From the NCBI GenBank assembly GCA_027019845.1, contig JALUWE010000201.1, forward strand, positions 1 through 13,148: 13,148 bases of DNA. Reading direction: 5' to 3'. Both the position numbers and the translations under genes were made by a program. The stretch's first letter is position 1, and each line of letters starts with the position of its first letter. Below, piece after piece: positions 6,640-13,148 of this stretch. The DNA comes from Anaerolineales bacterium (lineage in GTDB: Bacteria; Chloroflexota; Anaerolineae; Anaerolineales; JABWBV01). Below the pieces are notes generated by a model that did not search any database, was not told where the DNA came from, and saw only the letters and a program-made list of their open reading frames with translations.

Positions 6640-6679
6640 GAAGCCATCGAAGCCCTGGGTAAACATTGGAGTAAATTGA

Positions 6680-8686
6680 ATGAAAAACGAATTTGTCCTG
6701 GCTTTCAATGAGGTGTTGGATGACAAGCAGCTGCCGCGAGAGGTGGTGATGGAGGCGTTGGAAGCTGCCATGATCTCCGCCTACCGCAAGGCCGTCAATG
6801 CCTCGAACGCGCAACAAGTGGTAGCCAAGATAGATCCAGAGACCGGCAAAGTTTTGATCTATGCGGAAAAAGAAGTGGTGGAAGAGGTTCAGGACGACCG
6901 CACCGAAGTCTCCCTGGAAGAAGCGCGCAAAGTCGATCCTGAAGCGGAAATCGGCAGCATGGTTCTGGTGGAGACCACCCCCAGGAATTTTGGCCGTGTG
7001 GCGGCCCAAACGGCCCGTCAGGTCATCCAACAGCGTATCCGCGAGGCCGAACGCGAAGCACAGTTCAAGCATTTCAGCAGTCAGGTAGGCGAAATCGTCA
7101 ACGGCATCATCCAGGCCATCAATCCAAGCCACATCACCATTGGTCTGGATAAAAAAGCCGAGGGGATTATGCCGCGGAAGGAACAGATCGCGGGTGAGCG
7201 ATTCCGCGTCCACGATCGTATTCGCGCCCTGCTGTTGGATGTCAAACAAACGCCGCGCGGCCCGCAAATCACGCTGTCGCGCGCCCACCGCGATTTCCTG
7301 CGCCGTTTGTTGGAAGACGAAGTGCCCGAGATTTTCCACGGTCTGGTCGAGATTCGTTCTATTGCCCGGGAGCCAGGCCACCGCTCGAAGGTGGCGGTCT
7401 CCGCGCTACAACCCGGTATCGATCCGGTTGGGGCCTGTGTGGGCGTGCGCGGGGTGCGTATTCAGGCCATCGTTCGCGAATTGAACGATGAAAAGATCGA
7501 CGTGATCGAGTGGAATCCCGATCCGGTGGATTACATCGCCAAGGCGCTCAGCCCGGCGCGGGTTGTCGGGGTCTTTCTGGATGAGCATACCAAAAGCACC
7601 AAGACCGCTACCGTGGTGGTGCCTGAAGATCAGCTCAGCCTGGCGATTGGACGGGATGGGCAAAACGCCCGCCTGGCCGCCAAGCTCACCGGCTGGCGCA
7701 TCGACATCAAAAGCCTCCCCGAAGCGGCGGCAGATGCCGTTCACAAGCTCCAAACCGATCCGGCTTACGCGGAAGTGGCGGAACGCGAAGGGGAGATGGT
7801 GCCACAAGTCGAGGCCATTCTCACCAAAAAGACGGAGGGGCGGCCGATCACCCCGGAGGAATATCAGGTGCTCAGCCGGTTTGTCAACCGAACGGAGCGC
7901 ATGGTGATTGAGCAGCGCGAGGCCGAGAAGCAGGCCGAACGCGAACGATTGGAGGCCATCCGGGCATCCATTCCAAAAATCGCTTTCGAGACTCCGCTGG
8001 ACGAACTGGGGATTTCCGTACGCCACGTCATTTTGTTGAGCGGTGAGGGTTATCCCACTGTTGGCGATTTGCTCTATCAGATGGCGATTGATTCGGACGC
8101 TATTCTGGCGATCAACGGCATGGGCCCGAAGGCCATGGCGGACCTCGATGCAGCTATCGAAAAATTCCTGGCCTCCATTGAAGAAGCGGCAGCGGAAGAG
8201 GCCGCTGAAGAAGAAATTCCCGAAGCAGCGGCTGAGATGGTCGTTGATGCCGCCGGGGAGACCGAAGAAACCGCTGCTCCGGTTCAAGCAGCCGAAGCAA
8301 TTTCAGAGGGAACGCTTCAGGAAGCCGTTGCCGGGGAAGCCGGGGAGCCTCCGGCAGAAGACGAAACACAGGCCGAGGCCGAGGAGACCGGCGAGAGCGT
8401 TGAAGAAGCCGGAGAACAACCCGCCACAGAGGAAGCCGAAGATGATGCCGGGAGCACAACGCCACAAAAAGACTGGTTTACTCTCGAGAGCGCGCTGGAC
8501 GTTTCCGTAACCAACGTTGACGAAGGCGAAGAAGAGCAAGAAGGAAAGAAAAAGAAAAAACGCAAGAAGCGATACGTCGAAATGGAATATGACCCCGATC
8601 GTGATGTAACGGTTATCAAACGCAAGCGCAAACGCGCCTCCAAAGACGAGTGGCTGGAAGACTGGGACGAAGATTGGGATTACTAA
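6680..8686 (+). CDS. nusA: Transcription elongation/termination factor NusA with a long charged C-terminal tail
   Basis: NusA binds RNA polymerase and the nascent RNA and controls pausing, intrinsic termination and antitermination. Visible domains are the N-terminal polymerase-binding domain (about 1-130), S1 (136-200, VGEIVNGIIQAI to ITLSRAHRDF), KH1 (205-295, GVRG near 253) and KH2 (300-345, LAIGRDGQNARLAAKLTGW). A helix-hairpin-helix segment follows at about 440-497 (ELGISVRHVILLSGEGY, INGMGPKAM). After that come about 110 Glu/Ala-rich residues and a tail with KKKKKRKKR, a second basic patch (KRKRKR) and the aromatic-acidic end WLEDWDEDWDY. At 668 residues it is much longer than the roughly 370-residue Bacillus or 495-residue E. 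coli proteins. The ATG at 6680 has GGAG at 6668-6671. It is the first gene of the cluster; rimP is not upstream. rnpM follows seven bases after the stop. Confidence 0.97.
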   Translation: MKNEFVLAFNEVLDDKQLPREVVMEALEAAMISAYRKAVNASNAQQVVAKIDPETGKVLIYAEKEVVEEVQDDRTEVSLEEARKVDPEAEIGSMVLVETTPRNFGRVAAQTARQVIQQRIREAEREAQFKHFSSQVGEIVNGIIQAINPSHITIGLDKKAEGIMPRKEQIAGERFRVHDRIRALLLDVKQTPRGPQITLSRAHRDFLRRLLEDEVPEIFHGLVEIRSIAREPGHRSKVAVSALQPGIDPVGACVGVRGVRIQAIVRELNDEKIDVIEWNPDPVDYIAKALSPARVVGVFLDEHTKSTKTATVVVPEDQLSLAIGRDGQNARLAAKLTGWRIDIKSLPEAAADAVHKLQTDPAYAEVAEREGEMVPQVEAILTKKTEGRPITPEEYQVLSRFVNRTERMVIEQREAEKQAERERLEAIRASIPKIAFETPLDELGISVRHVILLSGEGYPTVGDLLYQMAIDSDAILAINGMGPKAMADLDAAIEKFLASIEEAAAEEAAEEEIPEAAAEMVVDAAGETEETAAPVQAAEAISEGTLQEAVAGEAGEPPAEDETQAEAEETGESVEEAGEQPATEEAEDDAGSTTPQKDWFTLESALDVSVTNVDEGEEEQEGKKKKKRKKRYVEMEYDPDRDVTVIKRKRKRASKDEWLEDWDEDWDY

Positions 8687-8693
8687 AACCCTT

Positions 8694-8996
8694 ATGCCAA
8701 CGAAAATGCGCAAGCGGCGGCGCAAACACATTCCCCAACGAACCTGTGTTGGATGCCGCCAGGTGCTTGCAAAACGCGAGTTGATCCGCCTCGTTCGGAC
8801 GCCGGAAGGCGTATTCGTTGATTTGACGGGAAAACGCCCCGGCCGGGGCGCATATCTGCACAATAAACGTTCGTGCTGGGAACAAGGCTTAAAACGCGGC
8901 CTGGCCCGTGCGCTAAAGACGACCCTCTCTCCCGAAGATGTGAAGAGATTGAGAGAATATGCAGATACATTACAGGAAGAAGACGCGGCAGAGTAA
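8694..8996 (+). CDS. rnpM: RNase P modulator RnpM (YlxR/DUF448 family)
   Basis: This 100-residue basic protein has the YlxR signature: PQRTCVGCR at 14-22, KRELIRLVR at 27-35, and GKRPGRGAYL at 46-55 followed by C61. YlxR was a conserved unknown of the nusA-infB operon. Work in Bacillus and relatives reports that it binds the RNase P RNA and modulates RNase P activity, hence RnpM. It probably acts in the cytoplasm as an RNA-binding protein. The start is seven bases after nusA, with no obvious Shine-Dalgarno, so translation is probably coupled. An alternative ATG lies four codons downstream at 8706. ylxQ (an L7Ae-like protein), often the next gene in Firmicutes, is absent; 80 non-coding bases lead to infB. 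Confidence 0.93.
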   Translation: MPTKMRKRRRKHIPQRTCVGCRQVLAKRELIRLVRTPEGVFVDLTGKRPGRGAYLHNKRSCWEQGLKRGLARALKTTLSPEDVKRLREYADTLQEEDAAE

Positions 8997-9076
8997 CGCA
9001 AAAGTTGACCTCGCACAATAATTCAAGGAACGCCTCTGGCGACTGAGTTGTTACCGGCGAAAATGAGGAGACGTGT

Positions 9077-10870
9077 ATGAGCGAAAATGGGAAAGATAAG
9101 CTGATTAAATTACCCGCCAATATCACAGTTCGTGATCTGGCGAAAACGATTTCGGTCAGCCCCATCGAAATCATCAAAACATTGATGGCCAATGGGGTGA
9201 TGGCAAATATCAATCAGAATATCGATTTCGATACGGCTGCGATTGTCGCGGCAGAGTTGGGCTATGAAGTGGCTTTGGAAACGCCCGAAGCTGTGGAAGT
9301 CACGGATGAAGGCGAAATTCCTCTTTGGAAGAAACTGATTGAACAGGAAGACAAAGCTGCACTTGTCAAACGCCCGCCTGTCATCACCATCCTGGGGCAC
9401 GTAGACCACGGGAAGACCACTTTGCTAGACGCCATCCGGCATACCAGTGTTGCCGCGAGGGAAGCGGGCGGCATCACCCAACATATCGGCGCGTATCAAG
9501 TCCGGCACAATGACCAAGTGCTCACGTTTCTCGACACGCCGGGACACGCGGCGTTTACCGCCATGCGTGCCCGCGGCGCGCAGGGGGCGGACATCGTGGT
9601 GTTGGTCGTAGCTGCCGATGACGGGGTCATGCCCCAAACCCGCGAGGCGCTGGCCCACGCCCGGGCCGCGAAAGTGCCTATCATCGTCGCTTTGAACAAA
9701 ATCGACCGCCCCAACGCCAACCCGGAGCGAGTCAAACAACAGCTCGCGGACGAGGGGTTGGTCCCGGACGAATGGGAGGGGGACACCATCGTTGTGCCGG
9801 TTTCGGCCAAAGAAAAAATTGGGCTGGAAGACCTGCTGGAAGCGATCTTGCTGGTGGCAGACGAGATGGAAATTCACGCCAACCCCGCGGGACGGGTGAT
9901 CGGCAGCGTGATCGAAGCCAGGCGGGAGCGCTCCAGAGGGGTGGTTGCTACCCTGCTGGTTCAGAATGGCACCCTGAAGGTTGGCGACACGGTGTTGGCT
10001 GGCACAGCGTATGGCCGCATAAAGGCGATGTTCGACTTTACCGGCAAGCGTGTTCAGAAGGCCATACCTTCCATGCCGGTTTCGGTCATGGGGTTGAATG
10101 ATGTGCCCGAAGCTGGCGAACTCTTTCAGGTTGTGAGTTCCGAAAAACAGGCCCGTGCCATCGCTGCCGAACGGAAGCAAAAACAGCGCCAGGAAGCACA
10201 AACCGCGGCCCGCAACGTTACGCTGGAAAAGCTGTTCGAGCAATTCCAGGCGGGCGAAGTTCGCGAACTCCGCTTAATCATCAAAGCAGACGTGCAGGGT
10301 TCTCTGGAACCCATTATCTCCTCTCTGAATGACTTGAATGTGGAGAACATAGGGGTGAACATTCTGCACACCGGCACCGGCAACATCGGCGAAAACGACG
10401 TGATGCTGGCGGCTGCCTCGAAGGCAGTGGTGATTGGCTTCAATGTCCAGCCGGACGCGGCGGCCCAACGCCTGGCCGAAGCGGAGGGCGTCTCCATTCG
10501 CCTGTACAACATCATCTATCGACTGATCGAAGACGTGGAGAAGGCCCTGAAAGGCATGTTGGAACCGGAGGAAAAGATCACCGTCATCGGCAAGGCGGAA
10601 GTGCGGGCCACGTTCAAAATCCCGCGGCTTGGCAAAGTGGCGGGCTGCTATGTCACCGAAGGGGAACTGCGGCGCAACGCAAAGGTGCGCGTCGTGCGCG
10701 ATGGCGAAGTCATTTTCGACGGAGAGATGGCCTCTCTCAAACACCACACCGAAGACGTGCGCGAGATTCGACAGGGATTCGAATGTGGTGTCGGCGTAAA
10801 AGGCTTCGATCAGTTCAAAGTGGGTGATGTAATCGAATGTTACACCACCGAACTCGTACCAGTGGCATAA
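9077..10870 (+). CDS. infB: Translation initiation factor IF-2, short form
   Basis: IF-2 is the GTPase that places fMet-tRNA on the 30S subunit and promotes subunit joining. The G domain shows G1 GHVDHGKTT (107-115), the switch I region REAGGITQHIGAY, G3 DTPGH (153-157), G4 NKID (207-210) and G5 SAK near 243. An IF2_N domain occupies about 13-65 (ITVRDLAKTISVSPIEIIKTL). Beta-barrel domain II follows the G domain, then domain III (about 385-490) and the fMet-tRNA-binding C-terminal barrel (about 500-597). At 597 residues it lacks the long variable N-terminal region of E. coli (890) and is shorter than Bacillus (about 716). The start has GAGGAG at 9065-9070, six bases upstream. The 80-base gap before it carries a small CGCC/GGCG hairpin (9032-9042) but no convincing promoter. 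rbfA begins one base after the stop. Confidence 0.97.
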   Translation: MSENGKDKLIKLPANITVRDLAKTISVSPIEIIKTLMANGVMANINQNIDFDTAAIVAAELGYEVALETPEAVEVTDEGEIPLWKKLIEQEDKAALVKRPPVITILGHVDHGKTTLLDAIRHTSVAAREAGGITQHIGAYQVRHNDQVLTFLDTPGHAAFTAMRARGAQGADIVVLVVAADDGVMPQTREALAHARAAKVPIIVALNKIDRPNANPERVKQQLADEGLVPDEWEGDTIVVPVSAKEKIGLEDLLEAILLVADEMEIHANPAGRVIGSVIEARRERSRGVVATLLVQNGTLKVGDTVLAGTAYGRIKAMFDFTGKRVQKAIPSMPVSVMGLNDVPEAGELFQVVSSEKQARAIAAERKQKQRQEAQTAARNVTLEKLFEQFQAGEVRELRLIIKADVQGSLEPIISSLNDLNVENIGVNILHTGTGNIGENDVMLAAASKAVVIGFNVQPDAAAQRLAEAEGVSIRLYNIIYRLIEDVEKALKGMLEPEEKITVIGKAEVRATFKIPRLGKVAGCYVTEGELRRNAKVRVVRDGEVIFDGEMASLKHHTEDVREIRQGFECGVGVKGFDQFKVGDVIECYTTELVPVA

Positions 10871-10871
10871 T

Positions 10872-11258
10872 ATGGTTGCAAAAATACGCGCTCAACGCAT
10901 AGCCGAACGCATTCGGGAGGAGCTTTCCGAGATGCTGCTCAACGAAGTCACCGACCCGCGGCTGGACGGGGTGACTATCACCGATGTGACCGTGGATCGG
11001 GAGCTTGCTTACGCGAAAATATACGTTTCCGCCATAGAAGGGTCTTCACGCAAGGATGAGATTCTCTCGGGTTTTGCCCACGCGAGTGGATTCTTGCGCT
11101 ACCAACTCAGCCAACGAATTGAACTTCGCACATTTCCAAAATTGCGTTTTATCTGGGACCCTACGGCCGAACGCGCTGAAAGAATCGAACAATTGATCGC
11201 CTCGTTATCGACATCGCAATCCGATTCTGAGGAAGAAAGCGCTTCGACGGATGTTTGA
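10872..11258 (+). CDS. rbfA: 30S ribosome-binding factor RbfA
   Basis: RbfA binds the 30S subunit near the 16S rRNA 5' helix and assists late maturation and cold adaptation. The 128-residue product is a single KH-like domain with the family pattern: RIAERIREELSEML at the start, EVTDPRLDGVTITDVTVDREL (split across 25-45), AKIYVSA, then the kinked-helix ASGFLRYQLSQRIELR and PKLRFIWDP. The last residues (SDSEEESASTDV) are an acidic tail. The ATG lies one base after the infB stop, and the end overlaps the next gene by eight bases, so it is an internal operon gene depending on coupling. Length is typical of the family. Confidence 0.95.
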   Translation: MVAKIRAQRIAERIREELSEMLLNEVTDPRLDGVTITDVTVDRELAYAKIYVSAIEGSSRKDEILSGFAHASGFLRYQLSQRIELRTFPKLRFIWDPTAERAERIEQLIASLSTSQSDSEEESASTDV

Positions 11259-12207
11259 TACGCACATTCCCAGGGTGCAAGAAGCGCTCACGCACGCCAG
11301 TCGAATTCTGGTTGTCTCTCACGTGCGGCCAGATGGGGACGCGGTCGGTTCTGTTTTGGGGTTAGGGCTGTCTTTACAAGAGGCCGGGAAAAGCGTTCAG
11401 ATGGTGTTGAACGATGGGGTCCCGTCTAATTTTGGTTTTCTACCGGGAGCGGAGCAAGTCGTCCGAAAACCGCAAGGCGAAATCGATCTGATCATTGTGG
11501 TGGACTGTTCTGACATCCAGCGGGTTGGCGCGGCGCTCGATGGCTATGGCCAACCGGATATCAATATCGACCATCACGTAACCAATCTAAATTTCGCCCG
11601 AATCAACCTGGTAGACGCAAAAGCCGTATCCACAACCCAAATTTTGACCGAAATGATACGAAAAATGCAACTACCGCTCACCCAACCGGCTGGAATGGCG
11701 TTGTTGACTGGACTGATCACCGACACCCTGGGGTTCCGTACCCGCAACATGACTCCCAAAGCCATACGGTTGGTGGCCGATCTGATGGAGGCGGGCATCG
11801 ATATGCCCTACCTGTACGAGAAATCTTTGATGTCCAAATCATATGAGGCGATCCGGTATTGGGGCTGCGGCCTTTCGCAACTGCAACGCGACGGGCGTAT
11901 CGTATGGACTTCTCTAAAACTGGATGATCGCCGGGAGATAGGCTACCCCGGACGGGATGACGCAGACCTGATCAATGTGCTCTCCAAAATAAAGGATTGC
12001 GACATCGCTGTGATTTTCGTGGAACAGCCGGACCACAAAATCAAGGTCAGTTGGCGTGCCCGACCCGGCTTTGACACATCCAAAGTAGCTTTGTCCTTCG
12101 GTGGGGGTGGACACACTGCCGCTTCAGGAGCAGAGATCGAAGGTTCGTTAGAGGAGGTACAGGAAAATGTTTTGAGGGCAACACGCGCTTTGTTCAATTC
12201 TAAGTGA
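11251..12207 (+). CDS. nrnA: DHH/DHHA1 phosphoesterase, NrnA-like oligoribonuclease / pAp phosphatase
   Basis: This 318-residue protein matches Bacillus NrnA in length and layout. DHH motif I is H24-VRPDGDAVGS-34, motif II is VVDCSD, motif III is D107-H108-H109 within NIDHHVTN, and motif IV is GLITDTLGF. The DHHA1 substrate-binding domain ends with FGGGGHTAASG (G284-H288). All manganese ligands expected for the family are present. NrnA-type enzymes degrade 2-5 nucleotide RNAs and dephosphorylate pAp; some relatives cleave cyclic-dinucleotide products, so the exact substrate is inferred. The start overlaps rbfA by eight bases, with AGGAAG about 15 bases upstream. DHH genes next to rbfA and truB are a known arrangement in Gram-positive and Chloroflexota operons. 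The 149-base inverted-repeat element overlaps its last three bases, so the stop codon lies in the left terminal repeat. Confidence 0.93.
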   Translation: MFDTHIPRVQEALTHASRILVVSHVRPDGDAVGSVLGLGLSLQEAGKSVQMVLNDGVPSNFGFLPGAEQVVRKPQGEIDLIIVVDCSDIQRVGAALDGYGQPDINIDHHVTNLNFARINLVDAKAVSTTQILTEMIRKMQLPLTQPAGMALLTGLITDTLGFRTRNMTPKAIRLVADLMEAGIDMPYLYEKSLMSKSYEAIRYWGCGLSQLQRDGRIVWTSLKLDDRREIGYPGRDDADLINVLSKIKDCDIAVIFVEQPDHKIKVSWRARPGFDTSKVALSFGGGGHTAASGAEIEGSLEEVQENVLRATRALFNSK

Positions 12208-12353
12208 CAGTACTTACGCACTTGAAAGGTCACACCCAGACCTCACAGGTCTCAAAGCGCATGGAGATGCCCGAATGCAATCTATTTTGGGTAAAATCTT
12301 CCTGCATCGTGTAGTAGTAGACCTGTGAGGTCTCAACTGCGTAAGTACTGTCA
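12205..12353. mobile_element. MITE-like inverted-repeat element, 149 bases
   Basis: Perfect 16-base terminal inverted repeats, TGACAGTACTTACGCA (12205-12220) and TGCGTAAGTACTGTCA (12338-12353), enclose a second perfect 15-base pair, AGACCTCACAGGTCT (12238-12252) and AGACCTGTGAGGTCT (12319-12333). Each inner arm is itself a palindrome, AGACCT-N3-AGGTCT. The core adds ATGCA/TGCAT pairing. AGTG is present at both 12203-12206 and 12353-12356 and may be a target duplication, with the element then trimmed to 12207-12352. There is no coding capacity. The ACTTACGCA ends resemble insertion-sequence ends I recall from cyanobacteria. Confidence 0.8.
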
Positions 12354-12393
12354 GTGAGCATCAAAAATAACTTCCCCCAATATTCATCCACAG

Positions 12394-12399
12394 AAGGAG
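12394..12399 (+). promoter_or_regulatory. Shine-Dalgarno AAGGAG pointing to an alternative TTG start of truB
   Basis: AAGGAG is seven bases before an in-frame TTG at 12407, which would add six residues (MFTRET) to TruB. The ATG at 12425 has only a GAGGG (12415-12419) five bases upstream. The stronger site favours TTG, the better codon favours ATG. Confidence 0.45.
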
Positions 12400-12424
12400 A
12401 AAATCTTTGTTCACGAGGGAAACC

Positions 12425-13148
12425 ATGGATAAAAATGTAATCAAAAACGTCGTTTCTGGTGTCTTGGTCGTCGACAAACCGGTAGGCTTGACCTCCCACG
12501 ATGTCGTCCAGATCATCCGCCGGGGGACGGGCATCCGGCGGGCAGGCCACACGGGCACGTTGGACCCACGCGCTTCCGGCGTGTTGGTGGTGCTGATCGG
12601 CCCGGCTGTTCGCTTGAGCGAGTACGTTTCGGCCTCCGATAAGCGTTATCAGGCCACCATCCGCCTGGGAAGCTCGACCAACACCTACGATTCCGAAGGA
12701 TCGATCACGGCTTCCAGCGTCATTGCCGATCTGGACGAAGAAACGTTCGAGGAGATGCTGCAAGAGTTCGTCGGGGAGATCGAGCAGGTTCCGCCCCCCT
12801 ACTCAGCGGTCAAGGTCAAAGGCAAGAAAGCCTATGAACGCGCTCGCGAAGGGGAGGAAGTGAAACTGGAGCCCCGCAAAATCAACGTCTATAGCCTCGA
12901 CCTGCTGGAATGGGCACCGCCGGAGGTGGTGATCGACGTGTTCTGCTCCTCGGGCACTTACGTCCGCTCCCTGGCGCACGATCTGGGTGAAAAGCTGGGC
13001 GTTGGCGCGCACCTGGTAGGTTTGCGGCGCACCAAGAGTGGCCGCTTCACCCTGCGCGACGCGGTCTCCCTGCGCCGCCTGCGAGAATCGTTCGAGATCG
13101 GCGACTGGCACCAGTACCTGATCCCGGCTGCCGAGGCCCTCTCCGACT
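12425..13148 (+). CDS. truB: tRNA pseudouridine(55) synthase TruB, 3' partial
   Basis: TruB converts U55 in the T-loop of nearly all elongator tRNAs to pseudouridine and also acts as a tRNA chaperone. The open frame runs off the right edge after 241 codons; family members are usually around 300 residues, so the C-terminal part is missing. Visible motifs are GVLVVDKPVGLTSHDVV (12-28) and the catalytic loop GHTGTLDPRASGVLVV with the nucleophile D47. KRYQATIRLG with the conserved tyrosine, PPPYSAVKVKGKKAYERAREG, and CSSGTYVRSLAHDLG follow. An upstream TTG at 12407 with a better Shine-Dalgarno is an alternative start. A MITE-like element separates it from the nrnA-like gene, giving a gap of about 200 bases in an otherwise tight operon. 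I see no good new promoter in that gap. Confidence 0.95.
   Translation, partial: MDKNVIKNVVSGVLVVDKPVGLTSHDVVQIIRRGTGIRRAGHTGTLDPRASGVLVVLIGPAVRLSEYVSASDKRYQATIRLGSSTNTYDSEGSITASSVIADLDEETFEEMLQEFVGEIEQVPPPYSAVKVKGKKAYERAREGEEVKLEPRKINVYSLDLLEWAPPEVVIDVFCSSGTYVRSLAHDLGEKLGVGAHLVGLRRTKSGRFTLRDAVSLRRLRESFEIGDWHQYLIPAAEALSD

Larger units (their letters stand above)
5873..6679. other. 807-base repeat-rich intergenic region upstream of nusA
   Basis: No convincing gene lies here on either strand. In order it holds a sigma-70-like promoter (5899-5927), a terminator-like hairpin (5961-5997), a palindromic element (6079-6154) with degenerate direct repeats of one arm (to 6237), a diverged MITE end (6257-6279), five 23-base tandem repeats (6414-6528), and a leader hairpin (6621-6639). 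A weak TACTAT at 6593-6598 could be a -10 for nusA but has no good -35. It is visibly less GC-rich than the genes. rimP would normally be found here and is missing. Confidence 0.85.

Noticed and set aside
6291..6647. 118-codon minus-strand open frame upstream of nusA
   Set aside because: Much of its translation is the 23-base tandem repeat read in rotating frames (LRQAQCKHFGKLS-type strings). It has no ribosome-binding site or domain.
5873..6679. tRNA gene upstream of nusA, as metY in E. coli
   Set aside because: No T-loop GTTCRA motif with a matching acceptor stem was found; the hairpins present are terminator-like or repeats.
9006..9023. Promoter for infB from TTGACC and AATAAT
   Set aside because: The two boxes are only six bases apart, and nothing resembling a -10 lies at the proper distance from TTGACC.
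1897..12207. Novel defence or signalling system built on the two DHH proteins
   Set aside because: Both sit in recognisable RNA-metabolism contexts with housekeeping partners; no effector, nuclease or toxin gene accompanies them.

Overview
The window looks like chromosomal DNA from a Chloroflexota bacterium, most likely of the Anaerolineae type. The evidence is the GC-rich coding sequence, a DHH-CBS-tRNA nucleotidyltransferase fusion, a NusA with a long charged tail, an FHA protein with a degenerate von Willebrand A domain, and intergenic DNA full of short tandem and palindromic repeats. This assignment rests on protein style and remembered family distribution, not on a search.

All recognised genes are on the + strand. 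(1) Bases 2-1696 hold the 3' part of a membrane-anchored VWA/FHA protein whose start lies outside the window. (2) Bases 1897-5872 hold three genes joined by 4-base overlaps: an 898-residue DHH phosphoesterase/CBS/tRNA nucleotidyltransferase fusion, a GNAT acetyltransferase, and a membrane-anchored cytochrome with five CxxCH heme sites. (3) Bases 5873-6679 contain no convincing gene. This stretch has a good sigma-70-like promoter, a terminator-like hairpin 33 bases downstream, and at least four kinds of repeat. (4) Bases 6680-12207 carry the conserved translation/transcription cluster nusA-rnpM-infB-rbfA-nrnA-like. (5) A 149-base inverted-repeat element (MITE candidate) lies at 12205-12353, followed by truB, which runs off the right edge.

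The nusA cluster links transcription elongation (NusA), an RNase P-associated protein (RnpM/YlxR), initiation factor IF2, 30S maturation (RbfA), oligoribonucleotide/pAp turnover (NrnA-like) and tRNA Psi55 synthesis (TruB). rimP, which usually precedes nusA, is absent and the repeat-rich region stands in its place. ylxQ is also absent between rnpM and infB. The upstream operon also concerns RNA through tRNA 3'-end synthesis, so the window holds two separate DHH phosphoesterases next to RNA-processing genes.

I do not see a new defence or mobile system with its own genes. The most interesting signals are in the repeats. A 7-base tandem array sits directly against the start of the tRNA nucleotidyltransferase gene. 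Diverged sequence of the same array type appears inside that gene as an in-frame insertion in the catalytic domain. A MITE-like element separates nrnA from truB, and a diverged copy of one of its ends lies upstream of nusA. The promoter-terminator pair upstream of nusA could be an attenuated leader or a small RNA.
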